Source: Pseudorasbora parva
Taxonomy: Eukaryota; Chordata; Actinopteri; Cypriniformes; Gobionidae
DNA length: 64,000 bases
Assembly (NCBI RefSeq): GCF_024679245.1
Contig: NC_090178.1
Coordinates: 29,235,955 to 29,299,954 of the forward strand
Reading direction: 5' to 3'
Positions 52,301 through 64,000 of the stretch are shown here, one piece after another. Under the pieces are notes generated by a model. The model saw nothing but the letters and a program-made list of their open reading frames with translations. It was not told the origin of the DNA and did no database searches. Position 1 is the first letter of the stretch. Each line of letters starts with the position of its first letter. The position numbers and the translations under genes were made by a program.

Positions 52301-54405
52301 CAAAATAAATCAAATTAGATTTAAGTTATTAGTAGCATTTAAAGCAGTACGTTTTACATCCAATCACATTGGTGATGTTAAGAAATAAATCAGACAATGC
52401 ATTGGCAATTTAGCTATATATCCCTGCAGTTGTGGTCTTGAAATAAAATCCTGAGTCCCCTTAGACTGAGACAAAATGAGCACAAATACATTCGAGACCG
52501 TAGACAAGACCAATACCTTCAAACAAAGGGATAGTTGGCCAATTTGTTTTTATTTTTCCAAACCTGAGTTTCTTTTTTTTCTGTTGAACACAAAAGAAGA
52601 TATTTTAAAGAATGTTGGTAACCACAGTTGACGGCAGCCAATGACTTCCATAGTAAGGGAAAACAAATAAAAAACAAAGGAAGTCAATGGTAAGCGTCAA
52701 CTGTCTGGTTAACAACATTCTTTAAAATATCTTCTTTTGTGTTCAACAGAAGAAAGAATCTCAGAGGTTTGGACCAATGACAGAATGTTTTGGGTGAACT
52801 ATCCCTACATACAACACTACTAAAATGTTTCAGATGTTTTTACATTTATAATTTTGAAGTGTGACACCTCTTTTCATTCTATTTATCAGATTCTTGTAGA
52901 TTAAAAAAAATGCTTTCTATAAATATCTGTGCTTACTAGTCATCTAGGAATTTTTTCATAACCGCATCATTTTTTCCCCCTACTTCAAAAGATTCTCATA
53001 TCTAAATGTTTTCCTGAACTTTTTCCTATGTCTTTTCCTCTTTCTTTCCCTATTGTTCCATTGCTTCCTCTCTATTGTTTCTCTCACCAGTTCAAGCCAG
53101 GGCACAATGCAGTCACTATGGAAGATGTGGTTACAGGGCAGCTGCCGGACCGGCTCACCAATCGTATAGTCTTCCTTACATACAGGGCACTCCATATTGC
53201 AGTCTAGAAGAGACAATAAGAAGGAGAGAGAGGGGGTAAGAATAATGAGATTTTGGTCGACGAGCGTTGCCTTAAATAGGAATTATAATTCATCACCACA
53301 CAAGGCACATACTGGTAGGTCAAGGACCCCTACTGCGTCTGTGAGACTTAGTTCATAACTAAAATTACACAGTGTCCCTTCACAGACCAGAAGAGAAAAA
53401 TGACAAGAGTTTCAAAGAAAAGGGAAGAGAGAGAAGAGACTAACCAGTGTGTTCCTGAGAGATGATAACAGTGGGGAGGGAGGAAATTTTCTCTTTCTCA
53501 GCAGGAGGAGGACCAGTGTTCTCAAACTGACCCAGTAACTGAGTGAGAGAAACACAGAAATGATCAGCTTGTTTGCACAGAGTAACAGTAGGATCAGGTA
53601 ACGTGCTACTAGAATCCAAAATCACCCCATAAACCCTTATTCACTATTTCCTATGTTAGTCCACTAATACAGTTCACTTGAAGGAGTGAATGAAGGCGTG
53701 AGTGAAGTCGGACAGCCGTTGTGTATACACATTGTTCGCTATCGGCTGTACTCCCGTTACTGCGGTGCAAAGTTTTTAACAGTAAATTCTACAAGTTAAC
53801 CACTGTTCTAAACTAATGCGTGCTGCATTAATGCACACACAGCTTGCACATCATGCGGAGACTGCACGCGCCGCACACAGAATCATATTCAGTAGCACAG
53901 AAATTTACTTTCAACACTGTTTCTGTGATTTATCAATTAAGTAACTTAGAAACTGAAAGGTTCTAGCATATATGTGGTGTGACAGGCAGCGGGGCGAGGG
54001 ACCGCGAGAGCGGGCCGGTGATTAACGTTCACGAGTGCCAGCTGCGTGGCACACCGGTCTCGTCTCGCGGCCATGTGACGGGAGCATATAAGGAGGAGCA
54101 AGAGCTGCGGAAGAGGAGAGAGGACCAGGCCTGGAGTTTATGTTTAGTTTTGTTTATGTGTTTGTGGGCAGTCGTCCGTGAGGGGCTGCCCACCTTTTAT
54201 TTTGTGTGTTCGCGGGCAGTCGTCCGTGAGGGGCTGCCCGCGGTTTTACTTTCATTTTGTTTATTTCTTTTGAATAAAGTTTGTTGAACGTTCGCCGGTT
54301 CCCGCCTCCTTCCTTCCCATCTACAAACCGCGTTACAATATATTTCTTGATAAACTTACAGTTTCACTAGTTAAAGACGCTGACAGGTACAATTAATTCA
54401 CATGC

Positions 54406-54463
<58 letters not shown>

Positions 54464-57400
54464 ATAATGCATTCATATAAATCATCTTTATTGTGTTACT
54501 TTATCTGTATCTTATTCAGAACAAGCAGAATATAACGACCCAAAGACAAAAAAACCTAATAAAAAAAAAGCTGCTATGTAGGAGCAATAAACTTGGGCAG
54601 CGCTGTCATATGCCATAGCTGTGCAGAAGAAAACCTGCGTTTGTGTCTCAGCTCAAGGTTCAGGCTTATTTGTTAATTAATTTCGTCATCAGCAACTAGT
54701 CGGTGTCAACTGGACTTTCATCACACAAATGTCGACTTAAAAAATCTAAGTTGTTCAACCCCTAGCACATGCATTATCCTGCTCAAATACCTGTGTGATG
54801 ACTGCATCCAGACCCCCCTGTCCCCAGGCATAGTCCCCGGGGTTTGAGTGCAGCATTCCCGTCCTAACACACACACACACACACACCTTTATCATGTTTG
54901 TTTAAACTGAGATTGGAGAAAACATTGTACATGTATGTATTGATAGTCGTACCGACTGTAAATTACAGTTACATTAATATTGAATGGAAATGCTTTCTTT
55001 ACCATGTCAGCGGAGGAGAGCCTGGTACTCCTGAATTGGCGAAAAGGCCTGCAAGAAACTGCTGTACTATTCTAGAAGGAAAGCAGAGACATCAGTGAGG
55101 AACTGATATTGGTAGGGGGGAATTCTGACAACTTCCATATTTTTTGACATTTCATGTTTTAATCAGTGAACTGACTCATACAACACATGTAAATATTGTC
55201 AGTAACTAATTTAAAACTAACACTAGACGTAGAGGCACTACATATTTTATGGAACAAAACAGTTTCATACATCATCCTTGAGAAGAAGAGTCTCACTCAT
55301 ATTTCTAAGCTGGGATATAAACCATTCAAAACAAGCTTACCACCTTAATCTATTACCATTTTTTTTGTGCTAATCATTATGCCTATTTCCAGTTTGTCAA
55401 GTTAAATGTATAATGGTCAACTGGCCTTTTCACACCAAATATCAATATTAAAAGATATCAATAAATGTTATTATTATTATATGCAATTTATTTAGTTTTT
55501 TAACTAATGTTTTTTTCTGCTGTGGTATATGGCACCAAGATGTTAGCAGCAGATCCTTTAGTTCCTGTAAGTTGCGAGGTTTGGGTCTCCATGGATTGGA
55601 CTTGCTTGTTCAGCACATCCCACAGATCCTAAATTGGATTGAGATCTGGGTAATTTGGAGGCCAAGTCAACACTTCAAACTAGTTGTTGCTAATGTGCTC
55701 CTAAAACCATTTTTAAACCACTTTTTTCTTTGTTGCGGGATGCATTATCATGCTGAGAGAGGCCACAGCCACCAGGAAATACTGTTTTCATGAAAGGGTT
55801 TACATGGCTGTCCATGTACACAAGTAACATTCACATGGATGGCAGGACCCAGGGTTTCCCAGCAGAACATTGCCCAAAGCATCACACCGGCTTGCCTTCT
55901 TCCCATAGTGCATCCTGATGCCATGTGTTCCCCAGGTAAGCGCGCACACCCGGCAATCCATGCGATATAAAAGAAAACGTGATTAATCAGACTACACCAA
56001 CTTGCTCTTTGGTCCAGTTCTGATGCTCACGTAACCACTGTTGGCACTTTCGGTGGTGGACAAGGCTCAGCATGGGCACCCTGACTAGTCTGCAGTTATG
56101 CAGTCCCATACACTACAAATTGCGATGCACTGTGTATTCTGACACCTATTATTAACTTATTGAGCAATTTGAGCTACAGTAGCTCGTCTGTTTGATCAGA
56201 CCACACAGGCCAGCCTTCACTCCCCATGTGGATCAATAAGCCTTGGCAGCCCATGACCCTGTCGCTGGTTCACCACTGTTCCTTACTTGGACCACTTTTG
56301 ATAGATACTGTCCACTGCAGACCAGGAACTCCCCACAAGAGCTGCAGTTTTGGAGCTCTGACCCAGTCGATTAGCCATCACAATCTGACCCTTGTCACAT
56401 TTTTCCTGCTGCTAACACACCAACTTTGAGGGAAAAAAGATTCACTTGCTGCCTAATATAGCCCACCCACTACTGCCGTGATGAAGAGATAATTGGTGTT
56501 ATTCTCTTCACCTGTCAGTGCTCATAAATGTTATGCCTGATCGGTGCATGCATGTATGCACAGTCACACTCACACTAGACAGAGACAGATTTATGCATCA
56601 TTGTACTTCCAAAAAAAAAAAATTCTATAATCCTCAAAATGCATCACAACAGCTTGTTTATTCTGCTATGTTTGCTTTCTGACTGTCTGCTGAATGTGCA
56701 TTTGTAGATCAGCACTATCCACAGTATTGGAGACAATTTGGTCTTCATTAAGCATACTGACTATTGGGGCTATACAGGCATTTGGTGTGAATAGGTCTTC
56801 AACGCAGATTTTGATTAAAATGCGAAAGAGAATCTACCTCAAGAAAAATGAAAGAGAATGAAAACTAACCCACAGACTTGGGATACAGAACTGAGATATT
56901 TAATTTACCCTTCGACAGCAGGAGAGCGTTCCGGTCGACTGCTTCCTCTGGATCGGTACCTCCTCTGAGTGTGCAGGCGTGGAGGACGACCAGGACCCCA
57001 GTGCTCTGCTCCACTTAGTGGGCCACCCAGGGGTCCACTAAGCCCACTAAGCCCACCTGGCACAGAACCGCTGAACGGTCCGGCTCCGAGACTTCCAGAT
57101 CCACTGCCCCCTCCTGGGACCCGCTCAGAGTCAGGACTTTCTAGATCCACACTAAACGGCCTCTCCACGAATAACAGCTGCCATAGCTACAGGAAAAAAA
57201 GAGGGTTAAAGGGATAGTTCTGAATGAGCAGTAAAATGTACCTCATTAAAACGTATACATAAACTTCTTATCAATAGCTACACAATCTCAGACAGGTGAG
57301 ATGTCGTGGAAGGAAAGGGTCCACATACCTCAGCAAACTGTGAAGCTGTGTCATCAAGGCTATTTGAACTACTGTCCAGAAGACTGAGGAGTAAACAATC

Positions 57401-57932
57401 ACATTCATGTCAGACCTGGCTACTAGGATAGCCAGGGACCATATTGCTGTTTCACGGAACTTGGCAACATAAACTGCAGTACAGCTGACTGTCACAGTGA
57501 CAGTGAGAGTCATTGATCTAAACCAGTGCTTCTCAATCCCGAAATGCACATTTTGGATGTCTCACCCACTTGAAGGCTGCATCAGAAAGCTAAAACAACT
57601 GTCTTACTATTCCACAGTGCCCACAGCCAATGACAGAAGCATTTTAGTATGAAGGCACCTCCTAAGGAAACATCTGTTTTAATGTTAGCTTTAGTTATAA
57701 CTAACTAAAAACCAAGCAAATATGAAATTAAGTTTATTGTTTGCTAGAATTTTGCCTGCAAAAGCTCACAGCTATCCCCACTATATACTATACAAAAATA
57801 CACAATACCCAAATGACCTATTGCATCATCTGACTGTGTTCAACAAATGCAACAGGGAGCAATCAGATTAGAAAAGTTGAAAATAATAAATTGAAGAATG
57901 ACTGTTCTATATTATTGTTTTCATTGTAGCGC

Positions 57933-57983
<51 letters not shown>

Positions 57984-60900
57984 TTCAGGAGCACAGATCC
58001 CCCACGGATTTTATGTAATGTGGCCACGGCGTGAAGGAATAATTTCTTACACATCTCTTCCCAAGCCTCCACTGCTAATTCCAAATGGTCATTTTAGAGC
58101 TAGTAATGGAGGCTTCAGCCACTGATAGCAAGCTAATGCAGTTATTAATGCAGTGAAAGAAAGAGGGAGAGAGAGATTAAGCGCCTCAACAGTGTTCGGC
58201 AGCATCTCTACTGTCAGTTTATCTACTCAAGAACAGCACCTTTATTACCTCGCTAGTGAGAAATGTCACGTAGCTTCTAAGTTGTTAAAGTATTGTACTA
58301 ATCAAATCGTCAGAGCTCTGACAACTGAATGAGTGTCCGTTTGAGTAGGAGCAGGAGAAATCGTACATAGCATAATAAAACAGTTTTGTGGCAAAAAACA
58401 TGGAAATAATTTGTTGTTTTTATGCTATGTGGCCACTATATTTATTTGCTTGGTGAGTGTCATTGTTCGTTTGCTATTGTAGAGGCTGTAAGGACCTTTG
58501 AAATAACTGAAATCATTTAGCGAAGAAATAGGGAACTGTAATGCGGTCAAGACCTGCCTGGAAAAACTTTAGCTGTGCGTTTCCCTGAACGTTCATCAAT
58601 CAGATTCAAGCCTTCAACAGCCCCATAGTTGTATAATAATAAATAAAGCTGAATCACTATTACATTTCTCAGCAAGTAATTAAACTCATAGCTTAATTGT
58701 TAGTAGAGAGAGACGCTGCACTGATCCAGGTAACTCCCAAGGAATCTCATCTCTCTCGATAATTCCAATAAATACTATAATTCATTCAAATAAATGTAAT
58801 CTTACAGCACTACCATATCTCTGTGTCTTATTCAAAGTGGCCAGAATACTAGATCTAATGAGGCATAACTGATGCAAATAAATGTCATTTTTACACTTCC
58901 GGTCAAATATTGCACTGTAAACATCAATAACAGCTTTAAGTTGTCAATGCTGTCAAATGACCATGGTATAACCTGGATAATCCACGGCTAGCTGTGTACA
59001 TTAAAATAGTTTAACTGCACAGCTAGCTGTGGATTATCCCTTACTTTACATATATAAAAACTATTATCAAATTATCTGACATTTTAAGAGATTTTTTTTA
59101 ACCTTGACACGGTCATGAGGGTCTATGATATTATATCCTGTTTTTAAAAAATAATTCTCCCTAATATTTATAATTTCAACAAGACTGTTTCTAGGAAATA
59201 AAAGATTACACCATACTACTTAATGTTTATTCAAATGATTGTATATATAATTTTCATTTTTATGCAAGTTAACAAATCGGCTACTAAGGTACCAAGTACA
59301 TAATTTGACATTACTTGTTGAACAGCACTCAAGCTACTTATTTTCATGGTTGCTTTTATTACATCATAAGCAAAAGAACAGAGTCAGTGGACAACTGAAA
59401 CATGATGTGTAATATTTCCAGCAATGTCTTAATACTATTCCAAAGAACTTCAATCAATGTTAGAGAGGTCCTATTTAGTGCATACCATAAAAATTACATT
59501 ATTTCAGACACAGCACAGGCCTACTATCCTAATCATACAAACCTAATCATACATAATCATACAAACGAATTGAGACCTAATCATATTAGGAGTGAGACCT
59601 AATGAGACCTAATCATACAAACAAAAAGTGTGTTGAAAAAGAGATCAAATCGGTGCAGTGCTGCAGTAATCGAAGACCAGGATTGAGAACCACTAATTTA
59701 AACCCTTTCCCCCAAAAATTCCAACATACTACAAATGAAACTTAAACCGAACTGGAAATTAAATGCAATTTACTCATATCATTGATGTTCCTCTAGCAGA
59801 ATGGTGACACAAACCATGAATGAAAATACATCATAGGAACCCATTTTGGCAGGTGGTGCTATGAATCAGATGATGCGTTCTACTTATTTACATACACAAT
59901 AAGGCACTGCAAGAGCCACCATTGTAATCTAGAAGTGCAGGAGTTACAACATGCCATAGGAGACAACGAATGAGGAAGTGCAGCCAGTGAGCTCACCTGG
60001 AGTCTTCCGTAACCTCCTCGATAAAGCCCGAGTCACATCTGGGACAGATATACTCCTAAACGCAAGCAAAACCACAATCAGACAATCACAATCAGAATAC
60101 AGAATACAGAAAATCACAGTGTTGACCTCAACACTGTAAACAAAAACAGATCGCTGAGGTTTTGTGAGGACACACACACACACACAAGATTTGCATTTTT
60201 TGAACTACAACACATTTGAATTTTAAAACAAAAAGTCTTATACGAGGAGAGACACTCCCTGTAATGTGTGTCACAACAACTGCTGGCTGGTTCAAGAGGT
60301 GGCTTCCCTATTCTTTTCTCTGATTTGAACAGGTCGTCATGTGTGTCTCCAACAAAAAAAAGGACGATGGCTGCTTATCTTGACATGTAGTACAACTGAG
60401 GACACTGATCAGTCTCTTTCGCACTAACGTTATATACATAAAGCATGTAACCAGTTATGATTCATCTTCGGAGTACAGTAAGACGCTTACTAAGTGAAAT
60501 AGGGAGTAAACAAGGGATTACACACAACTCATCCTCATCGGGACAGCTCATGATGGATTGACTTACTGACACACTGACCAACAAGTGCTGAAATTAGACG
60601 GTCATTGACAGATCATTACAAAGAAGTAAAATAGAAACAGAAACATTTAATAAACGGGTTTCGCTTTTGATAATAGTTCAGTGTGTTCAGCACATTTAAA
60701 AACATTTTATAAACTGTAACAGCTTGAACGGAACACTTAGAAAGGTCTAATATGTCTTAAAGAGTCACAATTTAAACAAATGCTGCAACAAAAACACAAG
60801 ATATGAGGCTAGCATTTGTGATAAAGACAAACCGCGTTCGTTTTCTCCTTTAGTAAATTATGTACACAGGCAACCGTCTTACGTTTAGTAATACTGGTCA

Positions 60901-61168
60901 TTAATATATATATTTATTTTTAATGTTTATATACAAACAACAAGCTATGGCAGGCCTTTCGCCGACATCAGGTTGATACACTGCTAACATGCTAACTGTA
61001 GCACAACAGCGAAACCTACGAGACCGACAACGGAACAACACAAACCACCTAAGATGAACTGACTTTGCGTTACAGGCGACGCGGACTCACCGGCAGTTTG
61101 GGGCTCACTTCACCTTTACAACAGTGACAGAAGAAGCGATGCGGAGGGACCGCCGCAGCCTCCGCCAT
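49373..61168 (-). CDS. rnf115: rnf115, RING-H2 E3 ubiquitin ligase
   Basis: Coding exons on the minus strand: 61168-61091, 60055-59997, 57383-57329, 57186-56909, 55071-55003, 54863-54791, 53538-53445, 53203-53088, 49492-49373; all GT-AG and in phase, 313 residues (human 304). Seen: N-terminal zinc ribbon with Cys14, Cys17, Cys30, Cys33 ([27 protein letters not shown]); Gly/Ser-rich linker in exon 4; [62 protein letters not shown]2 with Cys241, Cys244, Cys259, His261, His264, Cys267, Cys278, Cys281. Known: RNF115/BCA2 ubiquitin ligase acting in receptor traffic. The basic exon-4 block distinguishes it from RNF126. The exon-4 [14 protein letters not shown] stretch is expanded compared with mammals. 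Confidence 0.97.
50875..52225 (+). mobile_element. TTAA-type element with AGGTAGGGTAGGTAGGAA ends
   Basis: Left AAAGGTAGGGTAGGTAGGAA; right inverted TTCTTACCTACCCCACCTT followed by TTAA at 52222-52225 (left copy decayed to CTAA). It lies in the last rnf115 intron, opposite strand, and carries the frame at 50995-51393. Confidence 0.72.
50995..51393 (+). other. Exon-like frame inside mobile element
   Basis: 132 codons open, Lys/Arg-rich, with paired Cys early (CLICNK) and ending [19 protein letters not shown] and AVFLLDR, then donor ACAG|GTAATA (last base about 51390). A stop follows only because the frame reads through the donor. The same block, broken by a stop, is in the element at 4534-5318. 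I recall similar RWRELR...FLLD blocks at the N-termini of uncharacterised fish proteins; function unknown. Probably the first coding exon of an element-borne or repeatedly captured gene. Confidence 0.5.
52525..52808. mobile_element. AAGGGATAGTTCACCC-type element, short variant
   Basis: Left AAAGGGATAGTTGGCC, right TTTTGGGTGAACTATCCCT. Central arms (AACACAAAAGAAGATATTTT AAAGAATGTT and its inverse) form a long perfect hairpin. Confidence 0.8.
53978..54337 (+). mobile_element. Solo-LTR-like repeat (copy 3, most complete)
   Basis: Begins TGTGACAGGCAGCGGGG, ends CGCGTTACA, with TATA-like CATATAAGG and GAATAAAG in the right order. Contains a tandem duplication of GTGGGCAGTCGTCCGTGAGG GGCTGCCC at about 54166 and 54217. 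GC-rich against its surroundings. No clear target duplication. Confidence 0.55.
54411..54462. repeat. (CT)n microsatellite
   Basis: About 26 CT units in an rnf115 intron. Confidence 0.97.
55425..56800. mobile_element. Candidate Harbinger-like element with TTCACACCAAAT ends
   Basis: Left GGCCTTTTCACACCAAATAT and right inverted GGCATTTGGTGTGAATAGGT. The Tc1 remnant at 55527-56545 lies inside. Confidence 0.5.
55527..56545 (-). mobile_element. Decayed Tc1-like transposase, minus strand
   Basis: On the minus strand, remnants of a Tc1 transposase in broken frames: from the C-terminal side, CCAAATTACCCAGATCTCAA TCC, then CAGCATGATAATGCATCCCG (QDNAxC-type), then TTTGGTCCAGTTCTG region (NWT) and TAGCTCAAATTGCTCAATAA. 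Many stops and small deletions. Ends in GCATAACATTTATGAGC near 56540. Confidence 0.65.
57936..57981. repeat. (GA)n microsatellite
   Basis: About 22 GA units in an rnf115 intron. Confidence 0.97.
58975..59039. repeat. Near-perfect inverted repeat with CACAGCTAGC arms
   Basis: Arms 58975-58996 and 59018-59039 pair over 22 bases with one mismatch, 21-base AT-rich loop. Confidence 0.9.
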
Positions 61169-61260
61169 GTTTTCCGTGAGACTGTCTGTGTCCCAAACAG
61201 CAGCAGCAGCCCTGGCCATCGGTCCGCCCACTGCAGAGGGAGGCGCTCTGACATGAGCAT
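61091..61260 (-). promoter_or_regulatory. rnf115: rnf115 promoter and first exon, CpG-rich
   Basis: CpG-dense sequence around the ATG (GCGGCGGTCCCTCCGCATCG) and a CTGCTGCTGCTG tract just upstream. No TATA box is seen, as is usual for a housekeeping gene. Confidence 0.5.
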
Positions 61261-64000
61261 TCGGTAGGCTGATTCATTTTAATGAGTCAATTCACTCCGG
61301 CGGTTCGTTTAAACGAACTACATCCTTTCACAGAGGCAGTGAAATGTGCTTTGTACAAGCATATCTGTACAATCCCCAGACAGGACTTTATTTCAGAAAC
61401 AATGTAAAATTAAGTACACGTAAAATAAAGAGAGTGATTAATTTGCAGTCATTATTATCGCAATATCACAACAAATGTAATACATAATATACTTGATGAA
61501 ATATCACTAGTATTTTAGCTCAAAAGTGTTCCTACCGGTTCCTACACATCAGTGTCTCAATATTTATCTTTTTATAGTGAAATAAAAAATAAATAAACAC
61601 TGCTTTATTGTAAGTTACGTGGTTACGTTACGTGGTAACGTTTCCAAAATATCATAAATGGTTTACTTCCACAATAAAGTGTTCACAGTCGAGTGATTCA
61701 TATTCGGTTCTTCTGAATCATTAAAAAGATTCGGTTCATAGCAACGATTTGTTCACTAATCGCTTGAGCAGAGCACCACATGATCATACCACGGAAATTC
61801 GTCAGTGCTGATTATTACACACCGCCTGAACAACACATGTGAAAATAAACTCATCTCAACTTTAACGTCCAGCTACATACTTTTTAGAGGTAACGTTATG
61901 TTCATTTTTGTGTATGCATGATTGTGTGTTTTTGTGCAATGTTAGGCTACGTGAGATTTGTATTAATGAATTGTACAAAGGCCAGACAGCCATTAACCCT
62001 GCGTTCTTGTCATAGTTTAAGTTAAAGCGTATCACTCAGAAGAACTTAAATATGATTATTCCAATATGTTGTTAACAGGGTGCTCTTTTATTGCTTTCAG
62101 TATGCCGATTTCAGCTACAACATGGCATGATGTGATAGCATGTTAAGTTAAGTCCATTACTTAACATGTTTACTACATTAATGTCCACTTAGGTTCAGAC
62201 TACCTGACTAAATATTAATGTGTTTGTGGTATACATACCTGTAATGTTTAAAATAATTTATAAGTTGAAAGAATATATCATGTTTATCTTTTAGGATTAT
62301 ATGGTGGTAATAGCTGTAGTATAGTATTTTGGTTTTAACCAAGGTATGTTATTAATCAGTCAGTGAATGATGGATTTGAGGTTAGTTATACAATGAACCA
62401 CAACGTAACACATTGTAAACGTATAATAAAAGTGGCAGGTCTATCATTTTGCATTTATACATTAAGACTTAATGTACAGATTATTTGTACTGTATGTGTG
62501 TTTTGTTCCATTATCATTGTCAATGGGACAATCAATCATGCATTTACCTAAAAAACCATAAACTTGCGATGTGTAGTTATAAGAATGAAATATATATATA
62601 CAAAAAGCCAACAAACAATGAAAGGATTTGTGGTTGTGCACAACTCATGCTGAACAAAACCACTGGTGTTTTGAGTGGATTCTGACTAATTAAAATTCAT
62701 CTGATAGGCCATTGTGTTCATGCACTCAACAGATAATGTCTGGGATTGGCTATAAAGCTCGACGCTGCAAAAACATGTTGTAAATAAATAGAAACCTTTG
62801 ACACACTTCATATAGCACTTACACAAATACTCACAGGAAAATTTTAAAGTAACCGGGTATCACATTTAGCGGGTACCGGTACTGCAGAACGGCATGCATT
62901 ACAATAAACTATCTGATCCAATACATTTTTAATGGGATTTAACGCTGTAAAATATTAAACTTGAACTTTTGAAGTTTGATTATATTTATAAAAAACCATA
63001 TCATTTTTACATTTTTTACATTTAGTATTCAGCTGGTTTGGTCATACAAAGTTTCTGCCCAACTCCAATGATATCCTACCAGTAAAAAAAATAGAGTTCT
63101 ACACTGTTGTCAAGTCCAGCAAAAATTAGGTTAAAATTTTTATGAAACCATACATCATACAGTACACATGAGCCCCTTTCACACAGCAATACCAGTAAAT
63201 TACTGTGAAATTACCAAAAGGACTATACCTGTAAATACGCCAATATGCTGTTCACACAAGCAACACCATTCAGGCTTTTTTAGGAGGAGAAGCACTTTAG
63301 TTTAACTATCTTTTCAACTTGACAACATCTTTTTCACGTCTGAGTTACAGACATAACGGATGATCAAACAGAACGCGTGTTTGCGCTTAAAGCCGCACTT
63401 GGCTACTTTTGCTCTCGGGGTCCCCCTACAGTTTGGAAAAAATAATGTCCTCAACTACTGTCGTAAGAGCTGTCATCCTACAACAGGGGATGCCATCGCG
63501 CGTGCATTTGTTGACATGACAACCCTGATAGCCCTGAACTAGTGATGCGTCGGTCGTCTCGTAACCCGCGGACCCCGTATGTCTATTTAATGGTCGCGGG
63601 TGCGGGGCGGGTTGTAAAAATATATACAGTGGTGCGGTGCGGGCCAAATAACTTCATAAAAGCGTCCCGCGGGTCGGTGCAGCACTAACAGTTCCCCTGA
63701 ACACTGCAAGAGGAGTTCAGAGTTCTTCTGGCGTCGCGTGTGAAATGTCTTCATCCCAGGTAACGTTACAGTCAGTGGCATGTTTCAGCATGTCATATGA
63801 ATATAATTTCATGGGTTTTATTTTTTTCAAACGCCAAATAATCACGACGCCCACGTTTACAAGCCTGCGTCATTGTAGTAGTCTATTGGTTACAGTTTTA
63901 CAGAATCTATATGATACTTCAGTTCAATGTTTGAGTGGTAGCTCACCGTAACAAGCATGACAGCATCGGTCGGGCACGCCTCCTTCAGCTCACGCCGACG
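61261..64000. other. Region upstream of rnf115
   Basis: No gene supported. AT-rich; repeat-like starts at about 63176 (GCCCCTTTCACACAGCAATA) and a GC-rich GCGGGTGCGGGGCGGG stretch at 63540-63680 look like parts of mobile elements cut by decay or by the right edge. Confidence 0.45.

Noticed and set aside
49373..61168. RNF126 as identity
   Set aside because: The basic [15 protein letters not shown] block and [11 protein letters not shown]-terminus are those of RNF115; RNF126 has CSVEIVPRLP.

Overview
This is vertebrate nuclear DNA from a ray-finned fish, most likely a cyprinid. The genes are split by GT-AG introns and match conserved vertebrate proteins exon by exon. The introns are full of small terminal-inverted-repeat elements, including many with ends like AAAGGGATAGTTCACCC that are typical of carp and zebrafish relatives, plus Tc1 remnants and long CA, CT and TA microsatellites. 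The gene set (ASH1L, DAP3, GBA1 relatives) matches part of human 1q22; RNF115 is joined to it here.

Layout. (1) Minus strand, 22.6 kb down past base 1: an ash1l-like gene with a 5' exon ending at 22594, coding exons at 18105-17611, 16854-13362, 6409-5728, 5604-5510 and 3256-3183, and weaker exons at 2839-2797, 1698-1596 and 1207-1038; the rest lies beyond the left edge. (2) Plus strand, 25.7-35.1 kb: dap3 (mitoribosomal protein mS29), 12 coding exons, 402 residues. (3) Plus strand, 37.0-48.2 kb: gba1 (lysosomal glucocerebrosidase), 10 coding exons, 516 residues, both catalytic glutamates present. (4) Minus strand, 61.2-49.4 kb: rnf115 (RING-H2 E3 ubiquitin ligase), 9 coding exons, 313 residues. 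ash1l and dap3 are head to head; gba1 and rnf115 converge.

The most unusual feature is the ash1l copy. It keeps the AT-hook region, the block before the catalytic domain and the FQLP motif known in ASH1 proteins as the MRG15-binding FxLP element. I find no exon for the AWS, SET or post-SET domains, although homology resumes just downstream. Only 343 bp separate the last pre-SET exon from the next candidate exon, and that interval is a decayed mobile element. The last pre-SET exon is also preceded by about 120 bp of TG repeat in place of a normal pyrimidine tract. This may be a non-catalytic ash1l paralogue or a decaying one.

The rest is mostly mobile DNA, often nested, with some clean target-site duplications: hAT-like elements at 33161-33588 and 35976-36122, a complete but dead Tc1-like element at 35243-36529, TTAA-flanked elements, and a non-autonomous LTR element at 10210-12335. 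Two separate TTAA-type elements carry the same exon-like coding piece ending in a splice donor. The genes have unrelated cellular roles (chromatin, mitochondrial translation, lysosomal lipid breakdown, ubiquitination) and are linked by ancestral synteny, not by function.
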